Source of the DNA: an uncultured Opitutia bacterium
GTDB lineage: Bacteria > Verrucomicrobiota > Verrucomicrobiia > Opitutales > Opitutaceae
NCBI GenBank assembly: GCA_903834135.1
Contig: CAILHZ010000016.1
Span: 186,001-250,000, forward strand
Length of the DNA: 64,000 bases
Direction: 5' to 3'
The notes under the pieces were generated by a model. The model ran no database searches. It was not told the DNA's origin and worked only from the letters and a program-made list of their open reading frames with translations. The translations under genes and the position numbers were made by a program. Shown here one piece after another: positions 37,553 to 46,688 of this stretch; position 1 is the stretch's first letter, and each line of letters starts with the position of its first letter.

Positions 37553-39178
37553 ATGCAGCCACTTATTCTGTGCTGGTGGAACTTAGAACTTCGTTTAGTT
37601 TACCCATCTGGTGAAGTACACTCACATCTTATAGACGAATCGAGCGAACCAACTTCAGATATCCTTACATTTCTTGGCAGTGAAGCCTCTGAAATTAAAC
37701 GAATTAGAATTATATATAATTCTGAACATCTAGGTTTGTACTCACTCAAACATCTAGAGATTCCTGTCCCAGAGGGAAGGAACTCTAAGCGTAAACGCTC
37801 AAAATTAAAGCGATTACTTCTTATGCACTATCCGCAATTGTCCAACGAGGATAATTACTGGTCACTGACGTATGACTTTAAAAGAAATCCAAACTATGCA
37901 AGCTTAGCAATCACGACTGATTCTAATCTTAAGTTGCTGTGTAAAAATCTATTAGCTTTAGGATACTTTATTGAAGGGATGTGGCCGTTACCATTTTTAA
38001 TGAACACATCGCAGTCTAAACTATCTCACGAAATAGGAAGCCTATGTGTTGCTTGTACCGATAAGAATTTTCTAATTACTACAGTCAGTCCTTCCGGAGA
38101 CTGGCAATGCGATAACTTTGCCACCTCAGCAGATGAATCAATTACTCTATCTGGATTGCGTAATGCCCGTCTTCGTTTTGACGACGAAGCTGCCCCGCAG
38201 GGTTGGATAGCAACAGATTCAAGCTCTGAGAAAAATCCTTTAACGTATTATTGTAGGGAATTGGGTTTAAACAATATTATGCTTTCACAGGTATTACATA
38301 AATCACTTTTCCTGCCCGAACAGGGCTGGGAAAATATGAATTCAGAAAATATATCTCATAAAAAATTTAGCTACACTAATGTTTACTTACCAATCACAGC
38401 AGCACTACTCATAGCTACATCTGCATTGTACTTTTGGTATAACTCTAAAACAGAGAAAAATAGAATCGATGAAAAATTCAAGCTCCAGGTTCTAGAAAGA
38501 CAAGCGCTTTCAAAACAGAAAGAAGCTGTAGAAATTAAAATAAAATCAGAATCAGTTAATCGCGATTACAACCTTATTTTTACTGAACCACAGGGAATAG
38601 ACACTTTACTTACCTCAATTAGCCAAACATTTAATCCACCGATATCACTGAAGAGTTTATATCTGCGAGACAACATAATCTATCTTGAATCAGCTGCACT
38701 TGAGCGAAATGAATTTAAAATTCAAGCAAGTGAACTTTGTCACTCTTTGAACGAGCAATCAGTTAATTGGAATTTCTTAGTTGAGCCTGAGACCACAAAG
38801 AAAACATCAGTAAGTTTTAAAGGTAGCCGTCTTAAAACGTATATGAAACCACTCGATGTTACCGATTTGAACCTGCAAGAATTACAGCAGAGCCTAATTA
38901 ATTCTAACGCATTGAATCTTAACCTTAGCAATTTAGCTACGCACTGGCGCACCCTCTCTCATACTATCAATACTTACACACTATTTCAGATTCACAAATT
39001 AGAACTCTCCTACAATCAACCCAGAATCGAAGATTGGTCAAAAATTACTCAAGATATCCACACGGTATTATTGATGCATAATACCATGATTGATGAATTA
39101 CTCTTAACTGCAGATACAGAAAATCCGAACCTCTTTAAAGAAGTTCGGATTAATTTCTCTACACGCACTAAGCTTTAG
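37553..39178 (+). CDS. PilM/PilN- or GspL-like inner membrane assembly protein
   Basis: The 541-residue protein starts two bases after the pilin stop. An N-terminal cytoplasmic region of about 270 residues is followed by one membrane helix (YLPITAALLIATSALYFWY, about 278-296), a coiled coil (about 300-335) and a periplasmic alpha/beta region with LTSISQTFNPPISLKSLYL. This order matches GspL, or PilM fused to PilN. The N part lacks clear actin-like ATPase phosphate loops. It probably anchors the ATPase to the secretin. Assignment rests on layout and operon context more than on motifs. Its end overlaps the convergent gene by 11 bases. Confidence 0.65.
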   Translation: MQPLILCWWNLELRLVYPSGEVHSHLIDESSEPTSDILTFLGSEASEIKRIRIIYNSEHLGLYSLKHLEIPVPEGRNSKRKRSKLKRLLLMHYPQLSNEDNYWSLTYDFKRNPNYASLAITTDSNLKLLCKNLLALGYFIEGMWPLPFLMNTSQSKLSHEIGSLCVACTDKNFLITTVSPSGDWQCDNFATSADESITLSGLRNARLRFDDEAAPQGWIATDSSSEKNPLTYYCRELGLNNIMLSQVLHKSLFLPEQGWENMNSENISHKKFSYTNVYLPITAALLIATSALYFWYNSKTEKNRIDEKFKLQVLERQALSKQKEAVEIKIKSESVNRDYNLIFTEPQGIDTLLTSISQTFNPPISLKSLYLRDNIIYLESAALERNEFKIQASELCHSLNEQSVNWNFLVEPETTKKTSVSFKGSRLKTYMKPLDVTDLNLQELQQSLINSNALNLNLSNLATHWRTLSHTINTYTLFQIHKLELSYNQPRIEDWSKITQDIHTVLLMHNTMIDELLLTADTENPNLFKEVRINFSTRTKL

Positions 39179-40748
39179 AGCGTTTCACTGCTTTAGGTTT
39201 TTTTACTTTAGCGGGAGCAGCAGCTGGCTTCTTAAATTTCGTTGCTTTTGCATTGAGCCAAAACTCGCTCTTTGCATTTTTATTTATCCAGAATATTTCT
39301 CCGGCATGCTCAACAAATATAGGTTTATCTTTAACCTTTGCTGGTAATTTAAGTCCTGTTTGAAGCAGCGCATCCATGAGTTCATCTTTACTCTTGGATA
39401 AACTTTGCGCTAAGCGGCCAGTTTCTGCAGAGAAAGTTCCTGTCTTAGTAACTTTAAGTAAAAGTCGTAAGGCGGAGAGTACAGGAGCTTGTTCTTTTAC
39501 AGCTACTGGTTGCTTCACCTCGACTACTGGAACTACTTCAGGAGCTTGCGCTACTTCAGATGTACCCGTGGTTTTTACGCCCTCACGTGCATTAATCCAC
39601 GTACCACCGCGCTGATCTTTACTCAGCCACCAAAAATGGCCGTCTAATTCCACTTCATTAGGTGGAGTATCTACACTTTGCGCAGGTGTTAAATTAAAGG
39701 CATTAAACGCTTCAAGCAGATCTGCTTCTTTACAGCGCAGTGCACGAGATAAGAATTGGAAGCTACCACCCCACCCAGGTCCTACTCGGTTTCTGCGCAT
39801 GTGCGGCTTTACGCTATCTAGTAATGCCTGCCCCTCAGGAAGCTTTTTACCTGATGGTTTTTGTTCGGCAGTATTTTTATGTTCTTTTTTAGATTCAACG
39901 TGCTGTTCAGCTTCAGCTTTTACTACCTCATGGTTAGGCTTTGGCTCTGCTATCTTTTTTGCAGCGATTGGTTCAATATGTTTTACCTCTGCTACTGCAG
40001 GTTCTGGTTCTGGCTGAACAGCTGTTCCCTGTACTATACGGAATACTGGGCGTGGTTTTTCTTTTGTATTTACCCAGTACTCTCCACGGCGATTTACATT
40101 CACCCAATACAAATCTCCATCGTATTCTACATACGCAGGTTTAGTATCTTCATCGTCTGGGATACTAAAACCGCATTCTTTTAAAGCTCCCTTTACATCG
40201 TCTTCTGAAATATTCCATTTCTTTGCGAGGAAATCTACCCCAGCAGATAGACCTGATCCGCGTTGATTACGACGCATGAGAGGCTCAAGTGCTTCAAAGA
40301 AGGTAGGAAGCTCATCTTCTTTTTGTAATTTATCCCATTCATCAACTTCACCCTCTTGCTCGGTCGCTTCAGGATCATGGTCTTTTTCAGTATCTCGCAC
40401 TCTGCGCAAGCCATCATCCACTTCTGGATTATGCGATACTTGAACTTCTTGCTTTTCTTCATGCACAGCACCTTGTGATCCAGAGCCTTTGAACTTTGCT
40501 TCGAATTCAGCACGTAGTTTATCAGCCTCATCTTTAGCGGCTTTTGCTACAGCATCTTCTAAGGTCCAGTCACGCTGTGTGCTGCGACGAGCAAGACCGC
40601 TAAAAGCGAGTAAGTTATCTGGTTGGGCACGAAATGCGACTATCTCCCACTCCTCTTTACCCAACTGATTAAGAAATGTTTCCATGAGTGCTGGGGTTGC
40701 GAAACCGCCCTTGCCACTCGTAATGACTTTATATTCCCAAACTGACAT
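39168..40748 (-). CDS. DUF4177-like protein with three copies of an unnamed winged-helix/beta domain
   Basis: The N terminus (MSVWEYKVITSGKGG...FLNQLGKEEWEIVAF) resembles DUF4177. After a charged linker there are three copies of a domain of about 80 residues (148-230, 306-388, 425-501). Each has a helical, winged-helix-like part (MRRNQRGSGL in copy 1, MRRNRVGPGW in copy 2) followed by a beta part of the form VE-x-x-G-x-x-(Y/F)W-(V/L/I)-...-W-(V/I/L)-N. Linkers are Glu/Lys/Pro-rich and the C-terminal tail is basic (KVKKPKAVKRSKA), suggesting nucleic-acid or anionic-surface contact. I use ATG 40748 because the N terminus then matches DUF4177. The function is unknown. Confidence 0.75.
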   Translation of the reverse strand: MSVWEYKVITSGKGGFATPALMETFLNQLGKEEWEIVAFRAQPDNLLAFSGLARRSTQRDWTLEDAVAKAAKDEADKLRAEFEAKFKGSGSQGAVHEEKQEVQVSHNPEVDDGLRRVRDTEKDHDPEATEQEGEVDEWDKLQKEDELPTFFEALEPLMRRNQRGSGLSAGVDFLAKKWNISEDDVKGALKECGFSIPDDEDTKPAYVEYDGDLYWVNVNRRGEYWVNTKEKPRPVFRIVQGTAVQPEPEPAVAEVKHIEPIAAKKIAEPKPNHEVVKAEAEQHVESKKEHKNTAEQKPSGKKLPEGQALLDSVKPHMRRNRVGPGWGGSFQFLSRALRCKEADLLEAFNAFNLTPAQSVDTPPNEVELDGHFWWLSKDQRGGTWINAREGVKTTGTSEVAQAPEVVPVVEVKQPVAVKEQAPVLSALRLLLKVTKTGTFSAETGRLAQSLSKSKDELMDALLQTGLKLPAKVKDKPIFVEHAGEIFWINKNAKSEFWLNAKATKFKKPAAAPAKVKKPKAVKRSKA

Positions 40749-40953
40749 AATTTTAAAGGTGTTGGTAGTAGTAAAAGAAAGCATCGGCGAACGTCGCCGG
40801 ATCAATCCCCTAGTACTACATGATTGTTCTATACTGTATATTCAAAAAATAGCGTCCTTGATATATGTACATATTCCGAGCCTATTATGCAAATGAAGCA
40901 TCTTTTATAAGGCAATAAATCAAAGCAGCATGAAAGCCTAATGTACGGGTAGC

Positions 40954-43686
40954 TTAACCGAGTGATTTCAGCAACCGCTCAAGTTCCGATTTTTTGGCTT
41001 TTTGTTCAGCCAATTGCTTACGTGCTCCCTCAATAACAGCTGGAGGTGCCTTATCTACAAACGTACTGTTTGAAAGACGTGCTTCAGTTGCTGATATATG
41101 TGCTGTTAGTTTTTCTAGCTCCTTAGTGAGTCTTAATTTCTCAGCTGCAGGATCTACCGTACTCGCTAAATCAAGGTATAGCGTACCCAGAGCTGTAACG
41201 ACAGCAGGTGCACCTTCGACTACGTCTTTACGAGTAATCTCAGAAGCTCCAGCCATACGCAGAAGTTTAGCTAAATTACCTTCAATAGATGACCAATGCT
41301 CAGAAGAAGTGCTCACAAAGAAACGAACATCCTTACGACTTGCGAGATTATGCTCTGACTTTAGTGCTCTAGCCTGCGATGTAAAAATCTTGATTGCTTC
41401 GACTTTAGCTGCCTCATGCGCATTAGGCAGGAGTTTATGATCACTAAGAATCGTGGTTAATGTTGCCACAGGCTCAACGCGTGCATCACGCATTAATAAA
41501 GATCCTTGAAGACCATATCCTAAAAGACTCCATAATTCTTCAGTTATAAATGGAATAAAAGGATGAAGGAGTAAGAGCGTCTGACGAAGTACTAAATCCT
41601 GTATCGCAAGACAGTTTGCTTTCGTTAACGGATCTTGGAGCTTAGATTTAGAAACTTCGACATACCAATCACAGAAATCATTCCAGAAAAATCCGTATAA
41701 CGCTTGTGCTGCTGCACTAAATTCAAATTCACGGAATGCTTTTTCAATCTGACCTGTGGATTCTACTAAACGATGCAGGATAGCATGATCATCAGCATCA
41801 AATTTATCCCGACTTAGCCTTGCAAGAATTGCCTGCAGGGATGAATTATCCTCGGAAGGACCACTCATCTGACGGAAGCGAGAGGCGTTCCATAACTTAT
41901 TACAGAAATTTTTACCTGCTTCTATTCGGTCCTCTTGGAAACGAATATCTTGCCCTTGAGGAGCAATAGAAACGATACCGAAGCGAAGTCCATCAGCACC
42001 GTACTTTGTAATTAAATCCAAAGGATCAGGTGAATTACCAAGCGACTTAGACATCTTCCTTCCCTGTGAATCACGAATAATACCTGTGAAATAAACATTC
42101 TTAAAAGGAATGCGTCTGTCCAGGCTCTCGCCAGGTCTTACAAATTCAAGCCCCGCCATGATCATACGTGCGACCCAGAAGAAAATAATATCAGGCCCAG
42201 TCACTAAAGTAGATGTAGGATAAAATGAATCAAACCCGGCAGTCTTCATCTTTGCAGCATCAGGCCAACCCAAAGTAGCAAAAGGCCAAATCCAAGATGA
42301 TGCCCATGTATCCAATACGTCTTCTTCTTGGCTCCAGTTTTCAGGATCACTTGGGCCATCTACAGAAATATGAACTTTCTTAGGATCTTGTAGATCCGCT
42401 TCAGTCATCTTCTCGCGGTCTAGTCCCTTCACATACCACACAGGAATTCGATGTCCCCACCATAGCTGACGACTAATACACCAGTCTTGAATGTTATCCA
42501 ACCAATGGAGGTAAACTTTAGACCAACGTTCAGGATAGAATTTAATTTTTCCATCACGAACAACAGCCTTAGATTCTTCAACTTGGGGATATTTGAGCCA
42601 CCACTGCCAAGTAAGACGAGGCTCAATTGGCACATCTGCTCGTTCAGAATAACCAACATTATTAGCGTAAGGTTTTTCGCCCACTAAGGCACCGACTTCA
42701 CGTAGCAGTTCAGCTGCTTTTTTACGCCCAGCAACACGGTCTAATCCAGCAAGCCCAGGACCAGCCAGCTCATTGAGCGTTCCGTCTGAATTTAAAACAT
42801 CAATAACAGGAAGGTGATTTCTTAGCCCAACTTCATAATCCACTTTGTCATGAGCAGGAGTAATCTTTAGTGCTCCTGAACCGAATTCTTTATCTACTGC
42901 CATATCGGCAACAATAGGAATCTGCGTACGGTTAAGAGGTCTCCACACTTTCTTGCCAATCAAATGAGTGTAACGTGGATCCTCAGGATGCACAGCAATA
43001 GCAACGTCTCCAGGAATTGTCTCGGGACGTGTAGTAGCAACTTGAATAAATTGACCAGGTGTTTCTACAAGTTCGTAACGAATTTCATAAAGAAGTCCGT
43101 TTGCTGGCTTCATGATCACTTCTTCATCAGAAAGGGCAGTCTGAGACGCAGGGCACCAATTGACCATGCGCTTTCCCCGGTAGATACGACCCCGCTTAAA
43201 GAGTTCAACAAAGACGGTAACAACAGCCCGAGAATATTCTGGGTCCATTGTAAAATGAGTTCTCTGCCAATCACAGGAAGCTCCCAAGCGGCGCAGCTGC
43301 TCTAAAATAATATTACCCTTCTCTTGGCGCCATTCCCAAACCTTCTCTACAAATTTTTCGCGGCCAAAATCATGCCGTGTTTTTTTCTGCTTACGTAGTT
43401 CACGCTCAACCACAGTCTGTGTAGCAATACCAGCGTGGTCTGTACCAGGAAGCCACAAGACAGACTTACCCTCAAGACGAGCACGTCTAACAAGGATATC
43501 TTGGAGTGTGTTGTTTAACACATGCCCCATCGTTAAAACACCCGTCACATTTGGCGGGGGTATAACTATCGTGTAAGACTCCTTAGCTGGGTCAGCTTTA
43601 CCTGCGAACGCACCGGCCTGCTGCCAAGTGTCGTACCAGCGTTTTTCTACCTCTAAGGGTTCGTAGCTCTTTGTTATTTCGGCCAT
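40954..43686 (-). CDS. valS: valyl-tRNA synthetase
   Basis: ValS charges tRNA-Val and edits threonine. The 910-residue protein is complete: HIGH-type motif in PPPNVTGVLTMGHVLN (about 43-58), a CP1 editing domain (ATTRPETIPGDVAIAVHPED), the KMSKS loop in GRKMSKSLGN, an anticodon-binding domain and the C-terminal coiled-coil arm. The start is ATG. It diverges from glnD across 146 bases. Confidence 0.98.
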   Translation of the reverse strand: MAEITKSYEPLEVEKRWYDTWQQAGAFAGKADPAKESYTIVIPPPNVTGVLTMGHVLNNTLQDILVRRARLEGKSVLWLPGTDHAGIATQTVVERELRKQKKTRHDFGREKFVEKVWEWRQEKGNIILEQLRRLGASCDWQRTHFTMDPEYSRAVVTVFVELFKRGRIYRGKRMVNWCPASQTALSDEEVIMKPANGLLYEIRYELVETPGQFIQVATTRPETIPGDVAIAVHPEDPRYTHLIGKKVWRPLNRTQIPIVADMAVDKEFGSGALKITPAHDKVDYEVGLRNHLPVIDVLNSDGTLNELAGPGLAGLDRVAGRKKAAELLREVGALVGEKPYANNVGYSERADVPIEPRLTWQWWLKYPQVEESKAVVRDGKIKFYPERWSKVYLHWLDNIQDWCISRQLWWGHRIPVWYVKGLDREKMTEADLQDPKKVHISVDGPSDPENWSQEEDVLDTWASSWIWPFATLGWPDAAKMKTAGFDSFYPTSTLVTGPDIIFFWVARMIMAGLEFVRPGESLDRRIPFKNVYFTGIIRDSQGRKMSKSLGNSPDPLDLITKYGADGLRFGIVSIAPQGQDIRFQEDRIEAGKNFCNKLWNASRFRQMSGPSEDNSSLQAILARLSRDKFDADDHAILHRLVESTGQIEKAFREFEFSAAAQALYGFFWNDFCDWYVEVSKSKLQDPLTKANCLAIQDLVLRQTLLLLHPFIPFITEELWSLLGYGLQGSLLMRDARVEPVATLTTILSDHKLLPNAHEAAKVEAIKIFTSQARALKSEHNLASRKDVRFFVSTSSEHWSSIEGNLAKLLRMAGASEITRKDVVEGAPAVVTALGTLYLDLASTVDPAAEKLRLTKELEKLTAHISATEARLSNSTFVDKAPPAVIEGARKQLAEQKAKKSELERLLKSLG

Positions 43687-43832
43687 TTACGTCGTGAACT
43701 GTCCAGAAAACCGAGCCAACCCCCGAGTGGCAAGTGGTTTAAGTGAATCTTTACGCCTTTATGCCCAGTCTTTAGGCTTTTTCCACAAAGGTTTGCGGAG
43801 GATCCAAAGGCCCTCCAGCCTCATAACCTCCC

Positions 43833-46631
43833 ATGTTGCAGACTGTTGAACAACGAGCGCTCAAACACTTAGCCTTCACCGAGGACACTTCCTCAAGCGA
43901 TAAGCTAACCTTGTGTAAAGATTTCCTCAAAAGCGAATCAGCCTTTCTAAAGGCCTCACATGAGGAGGGTGCCTCGGGTCTAGATACTGTAAAAAGGCGC
44001 TCCTTAATACTAGATGAAATAGTAAGACGGTTGTTTGATAGCGCACTGAAGGCATGGGAAAAATCATCTAAGCATTCCGTACAAGTCGCATTAGTGGCAC
44101 TAGGTGGTTACGGCCGTGGCGAACTTTCACCTTGGAGCGACCTAGATGTAATGTTTCTTTTTCCAGCTAAAACTAAGAAGCCAGTGATGAATCCCGTCAC
44201 TGAATACTTAGCCAAAGAAACGCTCTATTTATTATGGGACTGCGGACTTAAGGTTGGGCATTCTGCTAGAACAGTGGATGAAGTATTTATTGAAGCAGAA
44301 AAAAATATTCAGACAAAAACTTCCCTGCTTGAGTCACGCTTAATTGCTGGAGCTTCTGAACTGTACGACTCCTTCGCGCAAGCTTACCGAGCATATTACA
44401 CAGGAGAAGCACCTAAAGAATATATTGCTTTACGCCTCCAAGATCAGGCCCACCGCAGAGCTAAATTTGCTGATACAGTGTTTAATCAGGAGCCAGATAT
44501 TAAGAACGGCGTAGGCGGTCTTAGAGATTACCAAAACACACTTTGGATGGCCCGTGTTAAACTAGGAATCGATAAAATCGAAGAGCTAGTTGCACAAAAA
44601 TATCTCAAACAAAAAGACGTCGAAGAATTTATACACGCTTACGATTTTCTAATGCGCGTAAGAAACGAACTGCATTTTCAAAATGCACGCCTAACAGATA
44701 TTTTAACGTTAGATTCTCAACCTAAAGTCGCCTGGACTTTAGGTTATAGACAAGCTGATACACTAAGACGCGTGGAGCGTTTCATGCAGGATTACTATAA
44801 GTCAGCTCAAGCTATTTTCAGGATCGCAAAACTCATTGAAAGTAGACTCGCCCTTACGATTGGCCTGGATCCTTCCAGTGAGTCCGAATCGGTAGTAGAT
44901 TCACTGAAATCGAGTCGGTTTAAAAAACTACAGCATGTTGATGGATTTGTTGTGCGCGGGGGTGAACTCGTTGCAAGTTCTCCTGAGGTATTTAAGGAAG
45001 ACCCTGCTCGATTAATACGTATTTTTCGACATAGCCAACAGCTAGGCTGTAAAATCGGCTTTCATTTAAGTGAACTCATTAGAGATTCATTAGATATTGG
45101 TAGTGAACTAGTTAAGTCTAATGATGCAGCAATATCCTTTAAGGCTATTATGGCAGAAGTCGGTGGTGTATACCCCGTTTTAGCCCTCATGCATGAACTT
45201 GGTGTTTTGGGTGTATTTATTCCCGAGTTTCAAGGACTTACGTGTCTAGTTCAGCACGAGTACTACCACCGCTACACTGCGGATGTACACACGCTTAATA
45301 CCATTAAAGAACTGGATCTAGTCTTCACAGATCCTAGTCGAATTGCTTCCCAGTACCGCGATGCCCTAGAGGAGGAAAGCGACCGATCTTTAATCTATAT
45401 AACACTGCTCCTGCACGACATTGGGAAAGCCGAGGGAATCAAAGGTCACTCCGAAAGTGGCGTTCGTATTGCAAAACCCATTCTTGAGCGCTTGGGAATT
45501 AGTGAACCAAAAATTGAATTAATTCTTTTTGTAATAAAAAATCATCTCGCGATGGCACGATTCTGGCAGAAGAGAGATGTCGATGACCCTCAAACTATCA
45601 GTGCTTTCGCAGATTTTATTGTTAACTCGGACCAACTCAGGCTGCTTTACGTACACACGTACTGTGATGCCAGAGCTACGGCTACAGACTTGTGGAACAG
45701 TTATAAAGACATGCTCCACAGCAAGTTATATAAATATACATTGGAGCGCTTAAGGCTTGGAAATTCGAGTAACTCCCAAACAGACGCCCAAAAGAAAATG
45801 ACTCACCAAGATATCATTTCTAAAACAATGCCAGGAGTAAGCGAAGATGAGATCGCAGCTCACTTTAGTTTACTCCCAGATCGTTATTTTGTGAACACAG
45901 ACGCCGATGAAGTCGCACTGCATATTCAAATGGTGAATAAGCTACTAACCTCGATATCGTCTGCTGACTCCGTTGGAGCTCTTAAACCTGTGATTGATTG
46001 GAGAAATGACGTGAATCGCTCTGTTACGGTCGTAAACGTGGTGACCTGGGATAGAGCCGGACTTTTTTATAAACTTGCAGGCGCATTTGGCGTAGCAGGT
46101 TTAAATATTTTAGGAGCTAAAGTTATTACTAGAACAGACCACATCGCAATCGACACTTTCTACGTCATAGAACCAGGAAGAGGCGTAGTTCAAAATACAG
46201 CTGCACAGGATATTTTTGCTAAAAATATCGAAGCAAGCTTGGTTACTAATAAAGATTTATATCCTGATATCGTTGCCCAGGCTAAAAAAATCGCAGCTAC
46301 GCGCTATCTCTCAGCAGCAAGCAGTGATAACATGCATGCCTCTTTCCCTCCCACCGTGGAAGTGTACAATGAACTTTCCATGGAACGCACTATTGTTGAA
46401 ATCCAAGCAAAGGATCAACTGGGGCTTCTTTACCGCATAGCCAAGACTATCTCAGAACGCGGATTCGATATCACCTTTGCACGCATCGGAACTGAACGCG
46501 GCGTAGCACTGGATACTTTCTACGTCGAAAACGAAAAAGCTGAGCCTGGCTCCACCGCTGACCGCTTATTCGCACTGAAAGAAGCACTATCGGAAGTGAT
46601 TACGCCTCCTGCTATCCTTGCAAGCGCTTAA
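43833..46631 (+). CDS. glnD: [protein-PII] uridylyltransferase / uridylyl-removing enzyme
   Basis: GlnD senses glutamine and adds or removes UMP on PII. The 932-residue protein has all four parts: nucleotidyltransferase domain with GGYGRGELSPWSDLD (91-105), the helical GlnD-specific domain, an HD domain (LLLHDIGKAEG, His528-Asp529), and two C-terminal ACT domains (from about 730 and 850). All catalytic residues I can check are present. No PII (glnB) gene is in the window. The type II glutamine synthetase lies 3 kb downstream. Glutamine synthetase of type II is not known to be a target of the GlnE adenylylation branch, so GlnD may act here mainly through PII. Confidence 0.96.
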   Translation: MLQTVEQRALKHLAFTEDTSSSDKLTLCKDFLKSESAFLKASHEEGASGLDTVKRRSLILDEIVRRLFDSALKAWEKSSKHSVQVALVALGGYGRGELSPWSDLDVMFLFPAKTKKPVMNPVTEYLAKETLYLLWDCGLKVGHSARTVDEVFIEAEKNIQTKTSLLESRLIAGASELYDSFAQAYRAYYTGEAPKEYIALRLQDQAHRRAKFADTVFNQEPDIKNGVGGLRDYQNTLWMARVKLGIDKIEELVAQKYLKQKDVEEFIHAYDFLMRVRNELHFQNARLTDILTLDSQPKVAWTLGYRQADTLRRVERFMQDYYKSAQAIFRIAKLIESRLALTIGLDPSSESESVVDSLKSSRFKKLQHVDGFVVRGGELVASSPEVFKEDPARLIRIFRHSQQLGCKIGFHLSELIRDSLDIGSELVKSNDAAISFKAIMAEVGGVYPVLALMHELGVLGVFIPEFQGLTCLVQHEYYHRYTADVHTLNTIKELDLVFTDPSRIASQYRDALEEESDRSLIYITLLLHDIGKAEGIKGHSESGVRIAKPILERLGISEPKIELILFVIKNHLAMARFWQKRDVDDPQTISAFADFIVNSDQLRLLYVHTYCDARATATDLWNSYKDMLHSKLYKYTLERLRLGNSSNSQTDAQKKMTHQDIISKTMPGVSEDEIAAHFSLLPDRYFVNTDADEVALHIQMVNKLLTSISSADSVGALKPVIDWRNDVNRSVTVVNVVTWDRAGLFYKLAGAFGVAGLNILGAKVITRTDHIAIDTFYVIEPGRGVVQNTAAQDIFAKNIEASLVTNKDLYPDIVAQAKKIAATRYLSAASSDNMHASFPPTVEVYNELSMERTIVEIQAKDQLGLLYRIAKTISERGFDITFARIGTERGVALDTFYVENEKAEPGSTADRLFALKEALSEVITPPAILASA

Positions 46632-46688
46632 GCAGCTGAGATTGCAGGCTCGCCGAAAACTAAAGAATCCCCTTAAGTAATCTTTAGG

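Noticed and set aside
40994-41440. 148-codon open frame opposite valS
   Set aside because: ValS is certain here; the frame has no domain, and its composition mirrors the valS coiled-coil arm.
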